Positions 11,901 through 21,408 of a stretch of 64,000 nt of DNA are shown one piece after another (positions within the stretch are counted from its first letter, which is position 1; each line of letters starts with the position of its first letter). The notes under the pieces were generated by a model. The model was not told the origin of the DNA. It worked only from the letters and a program-made list of their open reading frames with translations, and made no database searches. Location of the stretch: positions 248,001-312,000 of the forward strand of contig NZ_WNKY01000001.1 of assembly GCF_009720825.1 (NCBI RefSeq), read 5' to 3'. The position numbers were made by a program, and so were the translations under genes. This DNA is from Duganella radicis. Its GTDB lineage: Bacteria > Pseudomonadota > Gammaproteobacteria > Burkholderiales > Burkholderiaceae_D.

Positions 11901-12701
11901 ATGGTTTATGCTGTTCGCATGCGATATTTCCTTCTCTTGGCGACGATGGGCTTGACCTCGGTTTGCAACGCCCAGACCATCAGCTGCGGTGACTATTATT
12001 CGGAAAAGACGGCCCAGGGCACGCTGTATAACAACGTCTGGAACAAAAACGCGGCCAAGGATTTTTCGTGGAGTCAGTGTCTGGAAAAAGACCCCGCCAG
12101 CGGCCGGGTTGGCTGGTCGTGGCGCTGGCCAGCCAAAGGCAATGATATTTTCGGCTACCCTCAAATCAAACTGGGCAGCTCGCCGTGGGCGCCGGATGCC
12201 GGTCCTGATTTCCCGCTTGGGAATACCGCCTTGCGCAGCCTGGTTGTCGAGCATGAACTGGAAATTCAGGGCAACGCCGAGCACAACGTCGCAACCTCGC
12301 TATGGCTGACCAACACCAGGGACATCGGCACCCAGCCCAATCCCTCGGCGATCGTTGCCGAGTTGATGATCTGGAGCTACGCCACACCGCGCCATATGAC
12401 ACCCGCCGGCTCGCATCGCGGCGACTTCAATGATGGCGATCAGGACTGGGAGGTGTGGTTTGACAAGAACTGGAGCGACGTCTCCGGCGCCAATAAGAAC
12501 AAGTGGATTTACATCACGTTCCGCGCGAAGAACAAAAATCTCAAAGCCAAATTTGACGTTGTGAAGCTGACCCAATATGCCATCGCAAAGCAGATACTGC
12601 CGGCGCAGTTCTACTTTGCGGATATCGAGCTGGGCACCGAAATCATGCGAGGTTCAGGCCAGGCCTGGGTCAAGCAATTCAAGGTCGTGACGGAGCGATA
12701 A
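11901..12701 (+). CDS. Secreted glycoside hydrolase family 12 (endoglucanase/xyloglucanase-like)
   Basis: 266 residues from ATG 11901; ATG 11919 (MRYFLLLATMGL) is an equally good start. The signal peptide is cleaved near VCNAQ. GH12 landmarks, numbered from the second Met: LYNNVWNK (37-44), WSQC (51-54) and paired Trp in GWSWRWP, the nucleophile in AELMIW (E148), and the acid/base in ELGTEIMRGSG (E241). GH12 enzymes are retaining beta-jellyroll hydrolases acting on beta-1,4-glucans, xyloglucan or mixed-linkage glucan. No carbohydrate-binding module is attached. Divergent from marR with 45 bp between the starts. Substrate cannot be told from sequence. Confidence 0.75.
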   Translation: MVYAVRMRYFLLLATMGLTSVCNAQTISCGDYYSEKTAQGTLYNNVWNKNAAKDFSWSQCLEKDPASGRVGWSWRWPAKGNDIFGYPQIKLGSSPWAPDAGPDFPLGNTALRSLVVEHELEIQGNAEHNVATSLWLTNTRDIGTQPNPSAIVAELMIWSYATPRHMTPAGSHRGDFNDGDQDWEVWFDKNWSDVSGANKNKWIYITFRAKNKNLKAKFDVVKLTQYAIAKQILPAQFYFADIELGTEIMRGSGQAWVKQFKVVTER

Positions 12702-12706
12702 GCCGC

Positions 12707-13408
12707 TTACTTGATGGCGCCGAACACCTTGCCGATCAGCTTGCTGCCGGTGCCGATCGGATCGGCGCGGATGGCCTTTTCCTCTTCGGCGATCATGGTG
12801 TACAGGCCGTCCAGCGCGCGGTGGGTGACGTAGCCTTCCACCGTGGCCTGGTCCTTGGCCAGCACGCCCAGTTGCGGCGCCAGGCTCATGGCGGTGTTGT
12901 ACTTGGTGGCCAGGCCAGACTTGTCGGTGACTTTCTTCACCACCGGCAGGAATTGCACCGCCAGCTTGTCCTGCGTTTTGCCGCGGAAGAAATCGGTGAC
13001 CGAGGTATCGCCGCCGGTCAGGATATTCTTGGCGTCGGTGATGGTCATGGACTTGACGGCGTCCAGCAGCAGCGGCTTGGCCATGGGCACGGCGGCTTCG
13101 GCCGCGTGGTTCATCTGCACCACCAGATCGTCCAGCTGCTGGCTCTTGCCGGTCATCTTGAGGATGGGACGCGCCTGCTCCAGGATTTTCGGCAGCGGGA
13201 TACGGACCTTGTCGTTGTTGAGGAAGCCGCCCTCGGCGCCCAGCTTGGACACGGCGGCCTTGGAGCCGGTCTCCAGCGCCGCCTTCAGGCCGCCGGACGC
13301 CTCCTTGTTACTGATATCGGTGAGATCGGCCAGTGACAGCGCACAGGCGCTGGCGGCAAACAGGCTCAGGGGAATCAGCAGGGCGACGGCGCGGCGGGAT
13401 ACGGGCAT
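12707..13408 (-). CDS. DUF4197 family exported protein
   Basis: 233 residues with a signal peptide (LLIPLSLFAASACALS). The helical body matches DUF4197, a periplasmic family of unknown function: LTDISNKEASGGLKAALETG, FLNNDKVRIPLPKILEQARP, ILTGGDTSVTDFFRGKTQDKL and VTHRALDGLYTMIAEEEKAIR are its usual blocks. The final residues IGTGSKLIGKVFGAIK are also typical. It has a good ribosome site (GGAGG) before ATG 13408. No functional link to neighbours is evident. Confidence 0.88.
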   Translation of the reverse strand: MPVSRRAVALLIPLSLFAASACALSLADLTDISNKEASGGLKAALETGSKAAVSKLGAEGGFLNNDKVRIPLPKILEQARPILKMTGKSQQLDDLVVQMNHAAEAAVPMAKPLLLDAVKSMTITDAKNILTGGDTSVTDFFRGKTQDKLAVQFLPVVKKVTDKSGLATKYNTAMSLAPQLGVLAKDQATVEGYVTHRALDGLYTMIAEEEKAIRADPIGTGSKLIGKVFGAIK

Positions 13409-13454
13409 GGGGGAACCTCCTAATGAACAAGGCCATACTGTACTCCACCACGGC

Positions 13455-14954
13455 CTATGCCGCCAGCGCCGGAATCTCCTTGCCCAGCCGTTCCAGCAGA
13501 CGCTCGCACTGGAACACGCTGAGCGTGCGGTGCGCGTCGCCTTCGCCCTCGATGTCGATCACCTCGTCCATCTCGGCGCGCGGATCGCCGTGGGCGTCCG
13601 GGTTGCGCATCATCCTGGGGGCGGCGAAGCGGCGATTGTCGTTGATGGTCATGATGTTTTCCACCGCATCCACCAGCAGGCCGTAGCATTCCTCGCCGCG
13701 TTCCACCACCAGGATCCGGGATTGCGAGGCATCCTCCAGCGGCGGCATCCGATACAGGCCGCGCAGGTCGATCACGGTCACCATCTGCTTGCGCAGGTTG
13801 AGCATGCCGCGCATGAAGGCGGGCAGGCCGGGCGGACGGGTGATCTCGCCGATGTTGAGGTCGATAATCTCGCGCACCTGCTTGATTTCCACCGCATACG
13901 AATTCTCCAGCGCGAAGGTGATGTAGACCTTGCGCTGGCTGCGCTTTTCGCTCTTGACCTCCTGCACCGCGTCCTTGGGATACAGGTTGGCGTGGCCGTT
14001 GCGCATTTCCCTGATCTCGTTGCTGGAGAAGATTTGTTGATGGTCGAGGAAGAAAATCTCGCCTAGCCCCGGCTTGGACAGGCAACCGCCGAACATGCCG
14101 GCGCGCGCCTTGCTCAGCATGGGGATCGGCATGATCTCCTCGCTGTAGAAATGCACGATGTTGTCGACCGAGTCGACCAGAAAGCCGATGGTGGCGTCAT
14201 CGATGCGGGCAACGATGATGCGCTGGTCGGCCGCCTCGGCGCGCGCGCCGGCCGCCGCGTTGAGCAGCGTGGCGAAGTCCACCACCGCCACCGGGCTGCC
14301 GCGGAAATTGATGCGCCCAAGGCACAGCGCGCTGTTCAGCACCGAGGCCTGCAACTCGGGCACACGGATGATCTCCTGGATCGCCGCCATCTCGAACGCA
14401 AACGATGACGCGCCGACGCGGAAGCTGACGCACTGGCGGCGCTCGCCGTGGTGGCGCCGTGCCTGCTGGCTGTTGCCTTGCAGCGCCAGCACCTGCGGCA
14501 CGTTCTCGATATGCACCAGCGCATCCGGGTCCAGCACCTGCACCAGCCGCGCGCCGTGATCGAGCAGGATGGTGCCGGCCACCACGCCGCGCTGTTCGCC
14601 ATCGGCATAGGTCAGCGTGCTGCGCTGTTCGGGCCGCACGCGCAGGATTTCGCCGGTGGCGTCAAACAGGATGCCGACCAGCACGCCCTGGTAATCAAGA
14701 ATGGCGATCTTGTCGCTCGGCAGCGCCGCGCGTGCCTCCGGATTGAACACCCGGCCCAGATTGACCACCGGGATCACCGCGCCGCGCAAGGTGAACACGC
14801 CTTCCAGGAACTTGGGCGAGAGCGGCAGGGCGGACACCTTGTCCGGATAATTCACCACCTCGCGGAAGCAGCTCGCGGGCAGGGCGAACTCATCGTTGCC
14901 CAGCACGAAGGAACCAAACAACTCGGTGGACGGGACGGCGGACGCATCAGACAT
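13455..14954 (-). CDS. Triple-domain CheW chemotaxis coupling protein
   Basis: 499 residues made of three consecutive CheW modules: about 8-155 (ELFGSFVLGNDEFALPAS, FTLRGAVIPVVNLGRVF), 170-315 (CVSFRVGASSFAFEMA, INFRGSPVAVVDFATLL) and 345-492 (VYITFALENSYAVEIKQV, MLNLRKQMVTVIDLRGLY). CheW links chemoreceptors to the CheA kinase; a three-module version could bridge several receptors or kinases in one array. No receiver domain, so it is not CheV. Last gene of the MCP-cheR-cheD-cheW unit; its start overlaps the cheD stop by 8 bp. No cheA, cheY or cheB is present in the window. Confidence 0.93.
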   Translation of the reverse strand: MSDASAVPSTELFGSFVLGNDEFALPASCFREVVNYPDKVSALPLSPKFLEGVFTLRGAVIPVVNLGRVFNPEARAALPSDKIAILDYQGVLVGILFDATGEILRVRPEQRSTLTYADGEQRGVVAGTILLDHGARLVQVLDPDALVHIENVPQVLALQGNSQQARRHHGERRQCVSFRVGASSFAFEMAAIQEIIRVPELQASVLNSALCLGRINFRGSPVAVVDFATLLNAAAGARAEAADQRIIVARIDDATIGFLVDSVDNIVHFYSEEIMPIPMLSKARAGMFGGCLSKPGLGEIFFLDHQQIFSSNEIREMRNGHANLYPKDAVQEVKSEKRSQRKVYITFALENSYAVEIKQVREIIDLNIGEITRPPGLPAFMRGMLNLRKQMVTVIDLRGLYRMPPLEDASQSRILVVERGEECYGLLVDAVENIMTINDNRRFAAPRMMRNPDAHGDPRAEMDEVIDIEGEGDAHRTLSVFQCERLLERLGKEIPALAA

Positions 14955-15513
14955 GGGTGGCTCCAGTATCAGAGGTGACGATTTCCTGCACCAGGTATGC
15001 GCCGGTGGCGCAGTCGATGTTCAGCGTGCGGCCGCTCTTGCCGCCGACGCGGCAGTAGGCCACGTTGAGGCCGTACTTGCGCAGGTAGCGGCGTGCCGCA
15101 TCGGCATTCTGCTGGCCGATCTGCAAGCGGCTGGAACAGCCGTTGAGCATGGTGGCGCCGCCGGCCAGCACCACCTCGATATCGGCATAATCGGCCGCGG
15201 TGGCGCCGATCAGGCGCAGCATCGACGGCACCGCCTGGCTGACATAGCGCGCGCCCAGCTCGCCGCTGGCTTGTTCGGATTCCGGCAGCAGGCAGTGCGC
15301 CAGCGCGCAGCGGCGCCGCTTCTTCCAGATGAAGGCGATGCCCACGCACGAACCCAGCAGCGCCTGCAATTGCCCGCTGCGCGAGCCGATCTTGAGCTGG
15401 CCCATCGCCACCTGCTGCGGCGCGTTGGCCGGCCGCGCGTAGTCGTCGGCAGGACTGTCGCCCCACGGCAGCGTCGCCGGAAAGATCGGAGTGGAGAGTA
15501 AAGTCCCCTGCAT
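14947..15513 (-). CDS. cheD: Chemoreceptor glutamine deamidase CheD
   Basis: 188 residues. CheD deamidates receptor glutamines and in some species binds CheC or CheY-P. The papain-like triad is visible: Cys in ALLGSCVGIAFIW, His in RCALAHCLLPES, and Thr/Ser further on. EVVLAGGATMLNG and QIGQQNADAARRYL match the family middle. It lies 12 bp after cheR and overlaps the following cheW gene by 8 bp, so the four genes are translationally coupled. Probable targets are the PAS-PAS receptor encoded upstream and others in the cell. Confidence 0.92.
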   Translation of the reverse strand: MQGTLLSTPIFPATLPWGDSPADDYARPANAPQQVAMGQLKIGSRSGQLQALLGSCVGIAFIWKKRRRCALAHCLLPESEQASGELGARYVSQAVPSMLRLIGATAADYADIEVVLAGGATMLNGCSSRLQIGQQNADAARRYLRKYGLNVAYCRVGGKSGRTLNIDCATGAYLVQEIVTSDTGATHV

Positions 15514-15525
15514 GATGACCGCCTT

Positions 15526-16347
15526 TTATTCCATTCGATAAATCATCGGCCGGTCGAGCTGGTAGGCGGTGTTTCGGCCCGAGATCGATTCCGATTCCCC
15601 CACGATCATGATGGCGTGGGATGCCATGCTCAGGCGCGCCTGTTGCAGGATGGTGTGCTGGTGTTCCTGGTCGAAATAAATCAACACATTGCGCAGGAAG
15701 ACCAGATCAAACTGTCTGGCGGGCTTGAGCGGAGTCAGCAAGTTATGTTGGGCCAGCTCCACGTGTTTTTTCAGTGCGTCGACCACCCGCAGGCCATTGG
15801 CGCTGGGGCGGAAGTATTTCTTCACCCATTCCGGGTGGGTTTCCTGAATGCGTACGACCGAACGGCCGGTGTACTGGCCCTCGCGCGCCAGCGCCAGGAT
15901 TTGCCGCGAAATATCGGTGGCATGAATCTGGTAGCTGAACCCGGGATGGGCCGCCGCGAATTCCTCGCACAGCATGGCGACCGAGTACAGCTCCTCGCCG
16001 CTGGAGGCGGCGGCCGACCAGATCTTGAGCCGCTGCCCGGGATGCGCGTGCCACCATGCCGGCAGGAATTCCCGCTCGACGTAATCCCACACCTGCTGGG
16101 TGCGGAAGAACAGGGTGTCGTTGGTGGTCACCAGATCGATGAAATGCGGGACTTCGGCATGGTCCTGTTCCACCATGTCCAGATAGGCCTGATAGCTGGC
16201 CAGCTTGAGCGCCTGCACGCGCGGACGCAGGCGCCGCTCCAGCAGCACGCTCTTGCGCTCGCTCATGGCGATGCCGGTGTGCTTGCGCACCAGCGCGATC
16301 AGCGCGGCCAGCGTGGCCGGGGCGATGCCGCTGACCTCCACGATCAC
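15526..16347 (-). CDS. cheR: CheR protein-glutamate O-methyltransferase
   Basis: 273 residues from a GTG start at 16347 that overlaps the stop of the MCP gene (GTGA). It methylates receptor glutamates using S-adenosylmethionine, providing adaptation. N-terminal helical domain ([21 protein letters not shown]), then the SAM domain with [19 protein letters not shown] as motif [15 protein letters not shown]-like sequence ([13 protein letters not shown]) as motif for the acidic edge, and a final MIVGESESI block. There is no TPR extension. The matching methylesterase CheB is absent from this cluster. Confidence 0.95.
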   Translation of the reverse strand: MIVEVSGIAPATLAALIALVRKHTGIAMSERKSVLLERRLRPRVQALKLASYQAYLDMVEQDHAEVPHFIDLVTTNDTLFFRTQQVWDYVEREFLPAWWHAHPGQRLKIWSAAASSGEELYSVAMLCEEFAAAHPGFSYQIHATDISRQILALAREGQYTGRSVVRIQETHPEWVKKYFRPSANGLRVVDALKKHVELAQHNLLTPLKPARQFDLVFLRNVLIYFDQEHQHTILQQARLSMASHAIMIVGESESISGRNTAYQLDRPMIYRME

Positions 16348-18041
16348 ACCGCGAAGCCGGACACGGTCTTATTCAGGTCGCCGGCGCGCTGGTTCAGCCC
16401 TTCGGTCGAGCGGGCGATGCTGTCGCAGGCGGCGGCCGATTTCTCGGCTTCCTCGGCAATGTACTGCACCGCGGTGCTGACTTCGCGCGCGGTCAGCAAT
16501 TGTTCGTTGGCCGCCTTGGAAATATCGGAAATCGCCACCGTGGTCTTGACCACGCCGGCCAGGATCTTGTCGAAGGCATCGCTGGCCTGGCGCGAAATCT
16601 CGCTGCCGGCGGAGACGCGCTTGACCGACTCGTTGATCAGCTTGGAGATTTCCTTGGTCGCCTGCGAGGAGCGCTCTGCCAACTTGCGCACCTCGTCCGC
16701 CACCACCGAGAAGCCCAGGCCGTGCTCGCCGGCGCGCGCCGCTTCGATGGCCGCGTTGAAGGCCAGCATATTGGTCTGGTTGGCGATATCGCTGATCACC
16801 TTGACGATTTCGCCGATGTCCTCCGACGAGCGGTTGATCAGATCCATGGCCTCGATCGACTTGGCCACCGCCTTGGCGCCCACTTCCGCCTCGTGCTGGG
16901 CGGACTTGGCCATGGCGTCGGCGTCCGAGGTATTGTTGGCGATGGTGTTGATCGAGCTGGTCAGGCCGTCGATGGAGGCGTTCATTTCCTCCACGGTGGC
17001 GCCCAGCGCCTGGGTGCCGACCGCCACGCCGTTGGAGCGCTCGGCGATGGTGGTGGAGGCGTCGGCCAGGCCGCTGGCCGACATGACGACGTCGCTGATC
17101 ACCTTGCGCAGGTCGGCGATCATCTTGCTGATGCCTTCGGCCAGCTGGTCCAGCGGCTCATTGCCCTCGACCGTGATATTGCTGGTCAGGTCGCCGTTGG
17201 CGGCGCGTGCCACCGACTCCAGCAGGCGGGCGATTTTCTCGCTGTCGGACTTGGCCTTGGCGGCCACCGATTCCTCCAGCTCGACCTGGGCGGTAATATC
17301 GCTTGCGTATTTGACTATTTTGTAAGGCTTGCCATTTAAATCGAGAATGGGATTATAGGTGGCTTGTATCCAGATAGTCTTCTTATTATTGCCAAGACGC
17401 TTATAACGACCGCTGTCGAATTCACCACGATTCAGTTTTTGCCAGAAGCGTTTATATTCCGCACTGGCGGCATATTCGGGATCGCAAAACATGCGGTGAT
17501 GCTCGCCCTTAATGTCGTCGAGATAATAGCCCATGACTTCGAGGAAATTATCGTTGGCATCGAGCACATGGCCTTGCATGTCGAATTCGATCACCGCCTG
17601 GGCCTTGCTGATGGCGCTGACCTTGCTCTCGTACTCGGCATTGCGCACGCGGTTGGCGGTGATGTCGGTGGCGAACTTGATCACCTTGTAAGGCTTGCCG
17701 TCGGCATCCATCACTGGATTGTACGAGGCATTGATCCAGATTTCCCGGCCGTCCCTGGCGACGCGCTTGTATTCCCCCTGCTGGAACTGGCCGCTGGCCA
17801 GGCCGCTCCAGAACTGCTTGTAGGCCGGCGAGGCGGCAAACTCCGGTTCGCAGAACATCGAATGATGCTGGCCCTGGACTTCGCCCAGAGCGTAGCCGAG
17901 CACGCGCAGGAAATTATCGTTCGCGTGCAAAATCTTTCCTTCCAGATCGAACTCGATGACCGCTTGCACGCGGTTGAGTGCGGCATGGATGGCCTGGAGT
18001 TCTACATCCTGCGTCTGGATTACCTGGCTAGGAGCGTTCAT
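16344..18041 (-). CDS. Soluble PAS-PAS methyl-accepting chemotaxis protein
   Basis: 565 residues without any membrane helix, so a cytoplasmic receptor. Two PAS modules in tandem (about 20-130 and 140-255) each contain the LxANDNFLxVxGY pattern and end in an IWIxASYNPxxDxxGKPYKxIKxAxDIT segment; these often bind flavin or heme, but no ligand residue can be assigned safely. Then comes a short linker and the signalling domain with the highly conserved hairpin tip [19 protein letters not shown] (here [19 protein letters not shown]). No C-terminal NWETF-like CheR tether. First gene of the cheR-cheD-cheW operon, suggesting an energy or redox sensor with its own adaptation enzymes. Confidence 0.93.
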   Translation of the reverse strand: MNAPSQVIQTQDVELQAIHAALNRVQAVIEFDLEGKILHANDNFLRVLGYALGEVQGQHHSMFCEPEFAASPAYKQFWSGLASGQFQQGEYKRVARDGREIWINASYNPVMDADGKPYKVIKFATDITANRVRNAEYESKVSAISKAQAVIEFDMQGHVLDANDNFLEVMGYYLDDIKGEHHRMFCDPEYAASAEYKRFWQKLNRGEFDSGRYKRLGNNKKTIWIQATYNPILDLNGKPYKIVKYASDITAQVELEESVAAKAKSDSEKIARLLESVARAANGDLTSNITVEGNEPLDQLAEGISKMIADLRKVISDVVMSASGLADASTTIAERSNGVAVGTQALGATVEEMNASIDGLTSSINTIANNTSDADAMAKSAQHEAEVGAKAVAKSIEAMDLINRSSEDIGEIVKVISDIANQTNMLAFNAAIEAARAGEHGLGFSVVADEVRKLAERSSQATKEISKLINESVKRVSAGSEISRQASDAFDKILAGVVKTTVAISDISKAANEQLLTAREVSTAVQYIAEEAEKSAAACDSIARSTEGLNQRAGDLNKTVSGFAV

Positions 18042-18068
18042 GGGAGTCCCTGTATTATGTAAGAGATA

Positions 18069-18095
18069 CTAAATATCGATAAGTGTGATATTTAG
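18069..18095. promoter_or_regulatory. Inverted repeat upstream of the chemotaxis operon
   Basis: Nine-base arms (CTAAATATC / GATATTTAG) separated by 9 bp, starting 28 bp upstream of the MCP start codon. Could be an operator or a hairpin in the leader RNA; no regulator can be named. Confidence 0.35.
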
Positions 18096-18282
18096 AGAGA
18101 ATTTACTTGGATATTCGGGGGTGGGGAATATGCGCGATGTGAATCGATTATTTCCTTTATTCAAATTGGACGCAAGCTCAGCAATATAAAATGTATTCTG
18201 CAAGCGACAAGCGGCGTTCTTTTCGCGGCATTACAAAGTCCTGCAGCCGCGTTCAAAAGCGCCGGCACGCCTGCAAAAAAAT

Positions 18283-18312
18283 AACACGACCGTTCTTTTT
18301 ATGCGGTATAGT
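18283..18312 (+). promoter_or_regulatory. Putative fatty-acid-responsive operator/promoter ahead of the FadB-type gene
   Basis: AACACGACCGTTC at 18283-18295 followed by TATAGT (18307-18312), 39 bp before the start codon. The core ACGACCGT recurs ahead of the thiolase operon at 24986-24993, also just before a -10-like element. The half-sites resemble the GAACG..CGTTC operators of TetR-family fatty-acid regulators (FadP/PsrA-like). The site is seen; the regulator is inferred. Confidence 0.45.
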
Positions 18313-18350
18313 GAGCGGGCTAGCATTCCAACCAAGAACAAGGAAGAGAC

Positions 18351-20432
18351 ATGACTGCTGAATACCAAGTGCACGGCGCGGTTGCCGTCATCACGCTGAA
18401 CAATCCGCCGGTCAACGGCATGGGCCTGGTCACCCGCACGGCGGCCGTCAAGGGCATCCAGCAGGCGCTGGCGGACGACGCGGTCAAGGCCATCGTCATC
18501 ACCGGCGCTGGCAAAGCCTTCTCGGGCGGCGCCGACATCAAGGAATTCAATACGCCCAAGGCGCTGGCCGAGCCCAGCCTGCACACCCTGATCGCCACCG
18601 CCGAAGGTGCGACCAAGCCGGTGGTGGCGGCCATCCACACCGTGTGCATGGGCGGCGGACTGGAATTGTCGCTGGGCTGCCATTACCGCGTGGCGCTGCC
18701 GGGCGCGCAGATCGCGCTGCCGGAAGTCAAGCTGGGCCTGCTGCCGGGCGCCGGCGGCACCCAGCGCCTGCCGCGCGTGCTGGGCCTGGAGCCGGCGCTG
18801 AACATGATCGTGTCCGGCAATCCGGTGCCGTCGGAAAAACTGCCGGCGCTGTTCGATGAAATCTTTGCCGCCGACGCCGACATCGTGCAATCGGCCGTGG
18901 CGTTTGCGGAAAAAATCGCCGAGGTGCGCCCGCTGCCGAAAGTGCGCGACCGCAAGGTCGATTACCCGAACCACGAAGCCTTCCTGCAATTCTCGCGCAA
19001 CACGGTCAAAGCCATGGCCGGTCCGTTCCCGGCGCCGCTGGAATGCGTGGAAACCGTGGCCGCGTCGGTGACAAAAAAATTCGACGATGGCATGAAATTC
19101 GAGCGCGAGCGTTTCATGCACCTGATCCAGACCAGCGAATCGAAATCGCTGCGCCACGCCTTCTTTGCCGAGCGTGTGGCCGGCAAGGTGCCGGACGTGC
19201 CGGCCGATACGCCGGTGCGCAGCATCAAGTCGGCCGCGGTGATCGGCGCCGGCATGATGGGCGGCGGCATCGCCATGAACTTCCTCAACGCCGGCATTCC
19301 AGTCACGCTGCTGGAGACCAGGCAGGAAGCGTTGGACAAGGGCATCGCCACCATCCGCAAGAATTACGAAAGCAGCCTGAAGAAGGGCAAGCTGACCCAG
19401 GAAAAACTGGACCAGCGCATGGGCCTGCTAAGCGGCACGCTATCCTACGACGATATCGGCCAGGCCGACATCGTGGTGGAAGCCGTGTTTGAGGAACTTA
19501 GTGTGAAGGAAGCCGTGTTCCGCAAGCTGGACGAGGTGATGAAGCCTGGCGCCATTCTGGCCACCAACACCTCCACCCTGGACGTCGACAAGATCGCCGC
19601 CTTCACCAAGCGTCCGCAGGACGTGATCGGCACCCACTTCTTCTCGCCGGCCAATGTGATGAAGCTGTTGGAAATCGTGCGCGGCAAGGAAACCGGCAAG
19701 GACGTGCTGGCCACCGCGCTGGCCTTGTCCAGGAAGCTCAAGAAAACCGGCGTGGTGTCGGGCGTGTGCGATGGCTTCATCGGCAACCGCATGATCGAGC
19801 AGTACAGCCGCCAGGCCGGTTTCCTGCTGGAAGAGGGCGCGCTGCCGGAGCAGGTCGACAAGGCGGCCGAGAAATTCGGCTTCGCCATGGGGCCGTTCCG
19901 CATGGGCGACCTGGCCGGCAACGACATCGGCTGGGCCATCCGCAAGCGCCGCTATGTGGAGAAGCCGGAAATCACCTATTCGAAAACCGCCGACCTGCTG
20001 TGTGAAATGGGCCGCTACGGCCAGAAAACCGGCGGTGGCTGGTACGACTACAAGGCCGGCGACCGCAAGGCCTATCCGAACGAGCAGGTCAACGCCATGA
20101 TCGTGCAACATTCGGCGGATCTGGGCATCACCCGCCGCAAGATCAGCGATGAGGAAATCGTCGAGCGCCTGGTGTACTCGCTGGTCAACGAAGGCGCGCT
20201 GATCCTGGAAGAGGGCGTCGCCCTGCGCGCCTCGGACATCGACATGGTCTACCTGACCGGCTACGGCTTCCCGCTGCACCGCGGCGGCCCGATGTTCTAC
20301 GCCGACACGGTCGGCCTGCCGAACGTGCTGGCCGCCATCAACAAATACGCCAGGGGCCATCAGGGACAAGCGTGGAAACCGGCGCCGCTGCTGGTCAGGC
20401 TGGCAGAGGAAGGAAAGTTGTTTAACAGCTAG
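18351..20432 (+). CDS. Bifunctional enoyl-CoA hydratase / 3-hydroxyacyl-CoA dehydrogenase
   Basis: 693 residues, beta-oxidation multifunctional enzyme of the FadB/FadJ type. The N-terminal crotonase domain carries the oxyanion-hole segment SGGADIKEF and both catalytic glutamates (E105 in [10 protein letters not shown]125 in [14 protein letters not shown]). The dehydrogenase domain starts with the NAD site [14 protein letters not shown] (about 297-310), with [16 protein letters not shown] and CDGFIGNR downstream, and a duplicated C-terminal 3HCDH domain. It hydrates trans-2-enoyl-CoA and oxidises the 3-hydroxyacyl-CoA. It has no thiolase next to it; a thiolase operon lies 4.6 kb downstream. 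A GGAAGAG ribosome site precedes ATG 18351. Confidence 0.96.
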   Translation: MTAEYQVHGAVAVITLNNPPVNGMGLVTRTAAVKGIQQALADDAVKAIVITGAGKAFSGGADIKEFNTPKALAEPSLHTLIATAEGATKPVVAAIHTVCMGGGLELSLGCHYRVALPGAQIALPEVKLGLLPGAGGTQRLPRVLGLEPALNMIVSGNPVPSEKLPALFDEIFAADADIVQSAVAFAEKIAEVRPLPKVRDRKVDYPNHEAFLQFSRNTVKAMAGPFPAPLECVETVAASVTKKFDDGMKFERERFMHLIQTSESKSLRHAFFAERVAGKVPDVPADTPVRSIKSAAVIGAGMMGGGIAMNFLNAGIPVTLLETRQEALDKGIATIRKNYESSLKKGKLTQEKLDQRMGLLSGTLSYDDIGQADIVVEAVFEELSVKEAVFRKLDEVMKPGAILATNTSTLDVDKIAAFTKRPQDVIGTHFFSPANVMKLLEIVRGKETGKDVLATALALSRKLKKTGVVSGVCDGFIGNRMIEQYSRQAGFLLEEGALPEQVDKAAEKFGFAMGPFRMGDLAGNDIGWAIRKRRYVEKPEITYSKTADLLCEMGRYGQKTGGGWYDYKAGDRKAYPNEQVNAMIVQHSADLGITRRKISDEEIVERLVYSLVNEGALILEEGVALRASDIDMVYLTGYGFPLHRGGPMFYADTVGLPNVLAAINKYARGHQGQAWKPAPLLVRLAEEGKLFNS

Positions 20433-20479
20433 CATGTGTTGCAAATGCGACATAGTCGTTAGTATTATGTTCACTTTGG

Positions 20480-20516
20480 CGGCGGGGTTCGTTATACTCG
20501 AACCCGGCCGTTTTTA
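20480..20516 (+). terminator. Rho-independent terminator after the FadB-type gene
   Basis: Imperfect GC-rich hairpin (GGGTTCG/CGAACCC core with outer CGGC/GCCG pairs) followed by five T, 48 bp past the stop. Confidence 0.6.
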
Positions 20517-20586
20517 GTTTCCAGCGCCCGGAAACGGTTGGCAGTCCTGGTGGGCGCTTCTCATACTAATAAACAAAGGGGTATCC

Positions 20587-21219
20587 ATGAAGCACACTAT
20601 CGTTGCAGCAGCATTGGCGCTGGCCAGCCTGTCCGCCGCCCACGCCGACACCATCACTGGCCTGTACAACACCGGCCTTGGCCAGAGTGGTAGCGCCGAC
20701 GCGCACTACAGCCTGAGCTCGGCTGTAAGCAGCACCCCCATCATCACTTACGACAGCGTCTGGCCGGTGGACGGCACCTGGCTGAACAACACCGGCGTGT
20801 CGCGCTGGATCACGCCGACCGCGTCGCAGGCGGCATCGCTGGATGCAGCGGCCGATGGCATTTACACCTACAGCCTGAGCTTCGACCTGAGCGGTTACAA
20901 CGCGGCCAGCGCCGTGTTCGCCGGCCGCGTCGCGGCGGATAACGCCGTGGCGGTCAAGCTGAACGGCGCGGAAATCGGCAGCGCCGTCGGCTTCCAGTCG
21001 TGGTACGACTTTGGCGCCAACAGCGGCTTCGTTGCCGGCGTCAACACGCTGGAATTCGTGGTCACCAACTACCGGTTGGGCGCGGGCAATCCGACCGGCC
21101 TGCGGGTGGAGTTCGACTCGTCCAGCGTGACCGCCGTGCCTGAACCGGAAACCTATGCCATGCTGCTGGGCGGCTTGGCGCTGGTGGGCGCCGTGGCACG
21201 TCGCCGCAAGCAAAAATAA
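20587..21219 (+). CDS. PEP-CTERM sorted secreted protein (first of tandem pair)
   Basis: 210 residues. Signal peptide (MKHTIVAAALALASLSAAHA), then a Ser/Thr/Asn-rich globular region, then the exosortase sorting signal VPEPETYAMLLGGLALVG followed by the basic tail ARRRKQK. In PEP-CTERM systems the tail is processed by exosortase and the protein goes to the cell surface or matrix, often with exopolysaccharide. No exosortase (epsH/xrt) gene lies in this window. The next gene is a close paralogue; each has its own promoter region and hairpin. The biological role of the globular part is unknown. Confidence 0.93.
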   Translation: MKHTIVAAALALASLSAAHADTITGLYNTGLGQSGSADAHYSLSSAVSSTPIITYDSVWPVDGTWLNNTGVSRWITPTASQAASLDAAADGIYTYSLSFDLSGYNAASAVFAGRVAADNAVAVKLNGAEIGSAVGFQSWYDFGANSGFVAGVNTLEFVVTNYRLGAGNPTGLRVEFDSSSVTAVPEPETYAMLLGGLALVGAVARRRKQK

Positions 21220-21231
21220 GCGGTGTGGAGA

Positions 21232-21278
21232 AATGCTCACATGCTCAATAGAAATTTAAATGGCATGTGAGCATTTTC
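21232..21278 (+). terminator. Hairpin terminator between the PEP-CTERM genes
   Basis: Thirteen-base perfect stem (AATGCTCACATGC / GCATGTGAGCATT) with an 18-base loop, followed by TTT. Lies 12 bp after the first PEP-CTERM gene. The U-tract is short, so it might only attenuate. Confidence 0.65.
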
Positions 21279-21408
21279 CGCAAAAGCCCGTTATAATTGT
21301 TCTCAACAGCACCCTTCCTTTCGAAGCCCTAAAAAACGGTTCGATGAAATCCAGGCATCCATGTTGATGCTGGCTGACACGCTAACCATCTTTTTTTAGA
21401 GGCTCTCC

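Larger units (their letters stand above)
18042..18350. other. Intergenic region between the MCP operon and the FadB-type gene
   Basis: 309 bp, AT-rich for this genome, holding the divergent promoters of the chemotaxis operon (left) and the beta-oxidation gene (right). No coding potential is seen. Two listed sites lie in it: an inverted repeat near the MCP start and the ACGACCGT element near the fadB-like start. Confidence 0.6.

Noticed and set aside
15616-17325. 569-codon open frame opposite cheR and the MCP
   Set aside because: Spans two real genes on the other strand and shows no recognisable domain.
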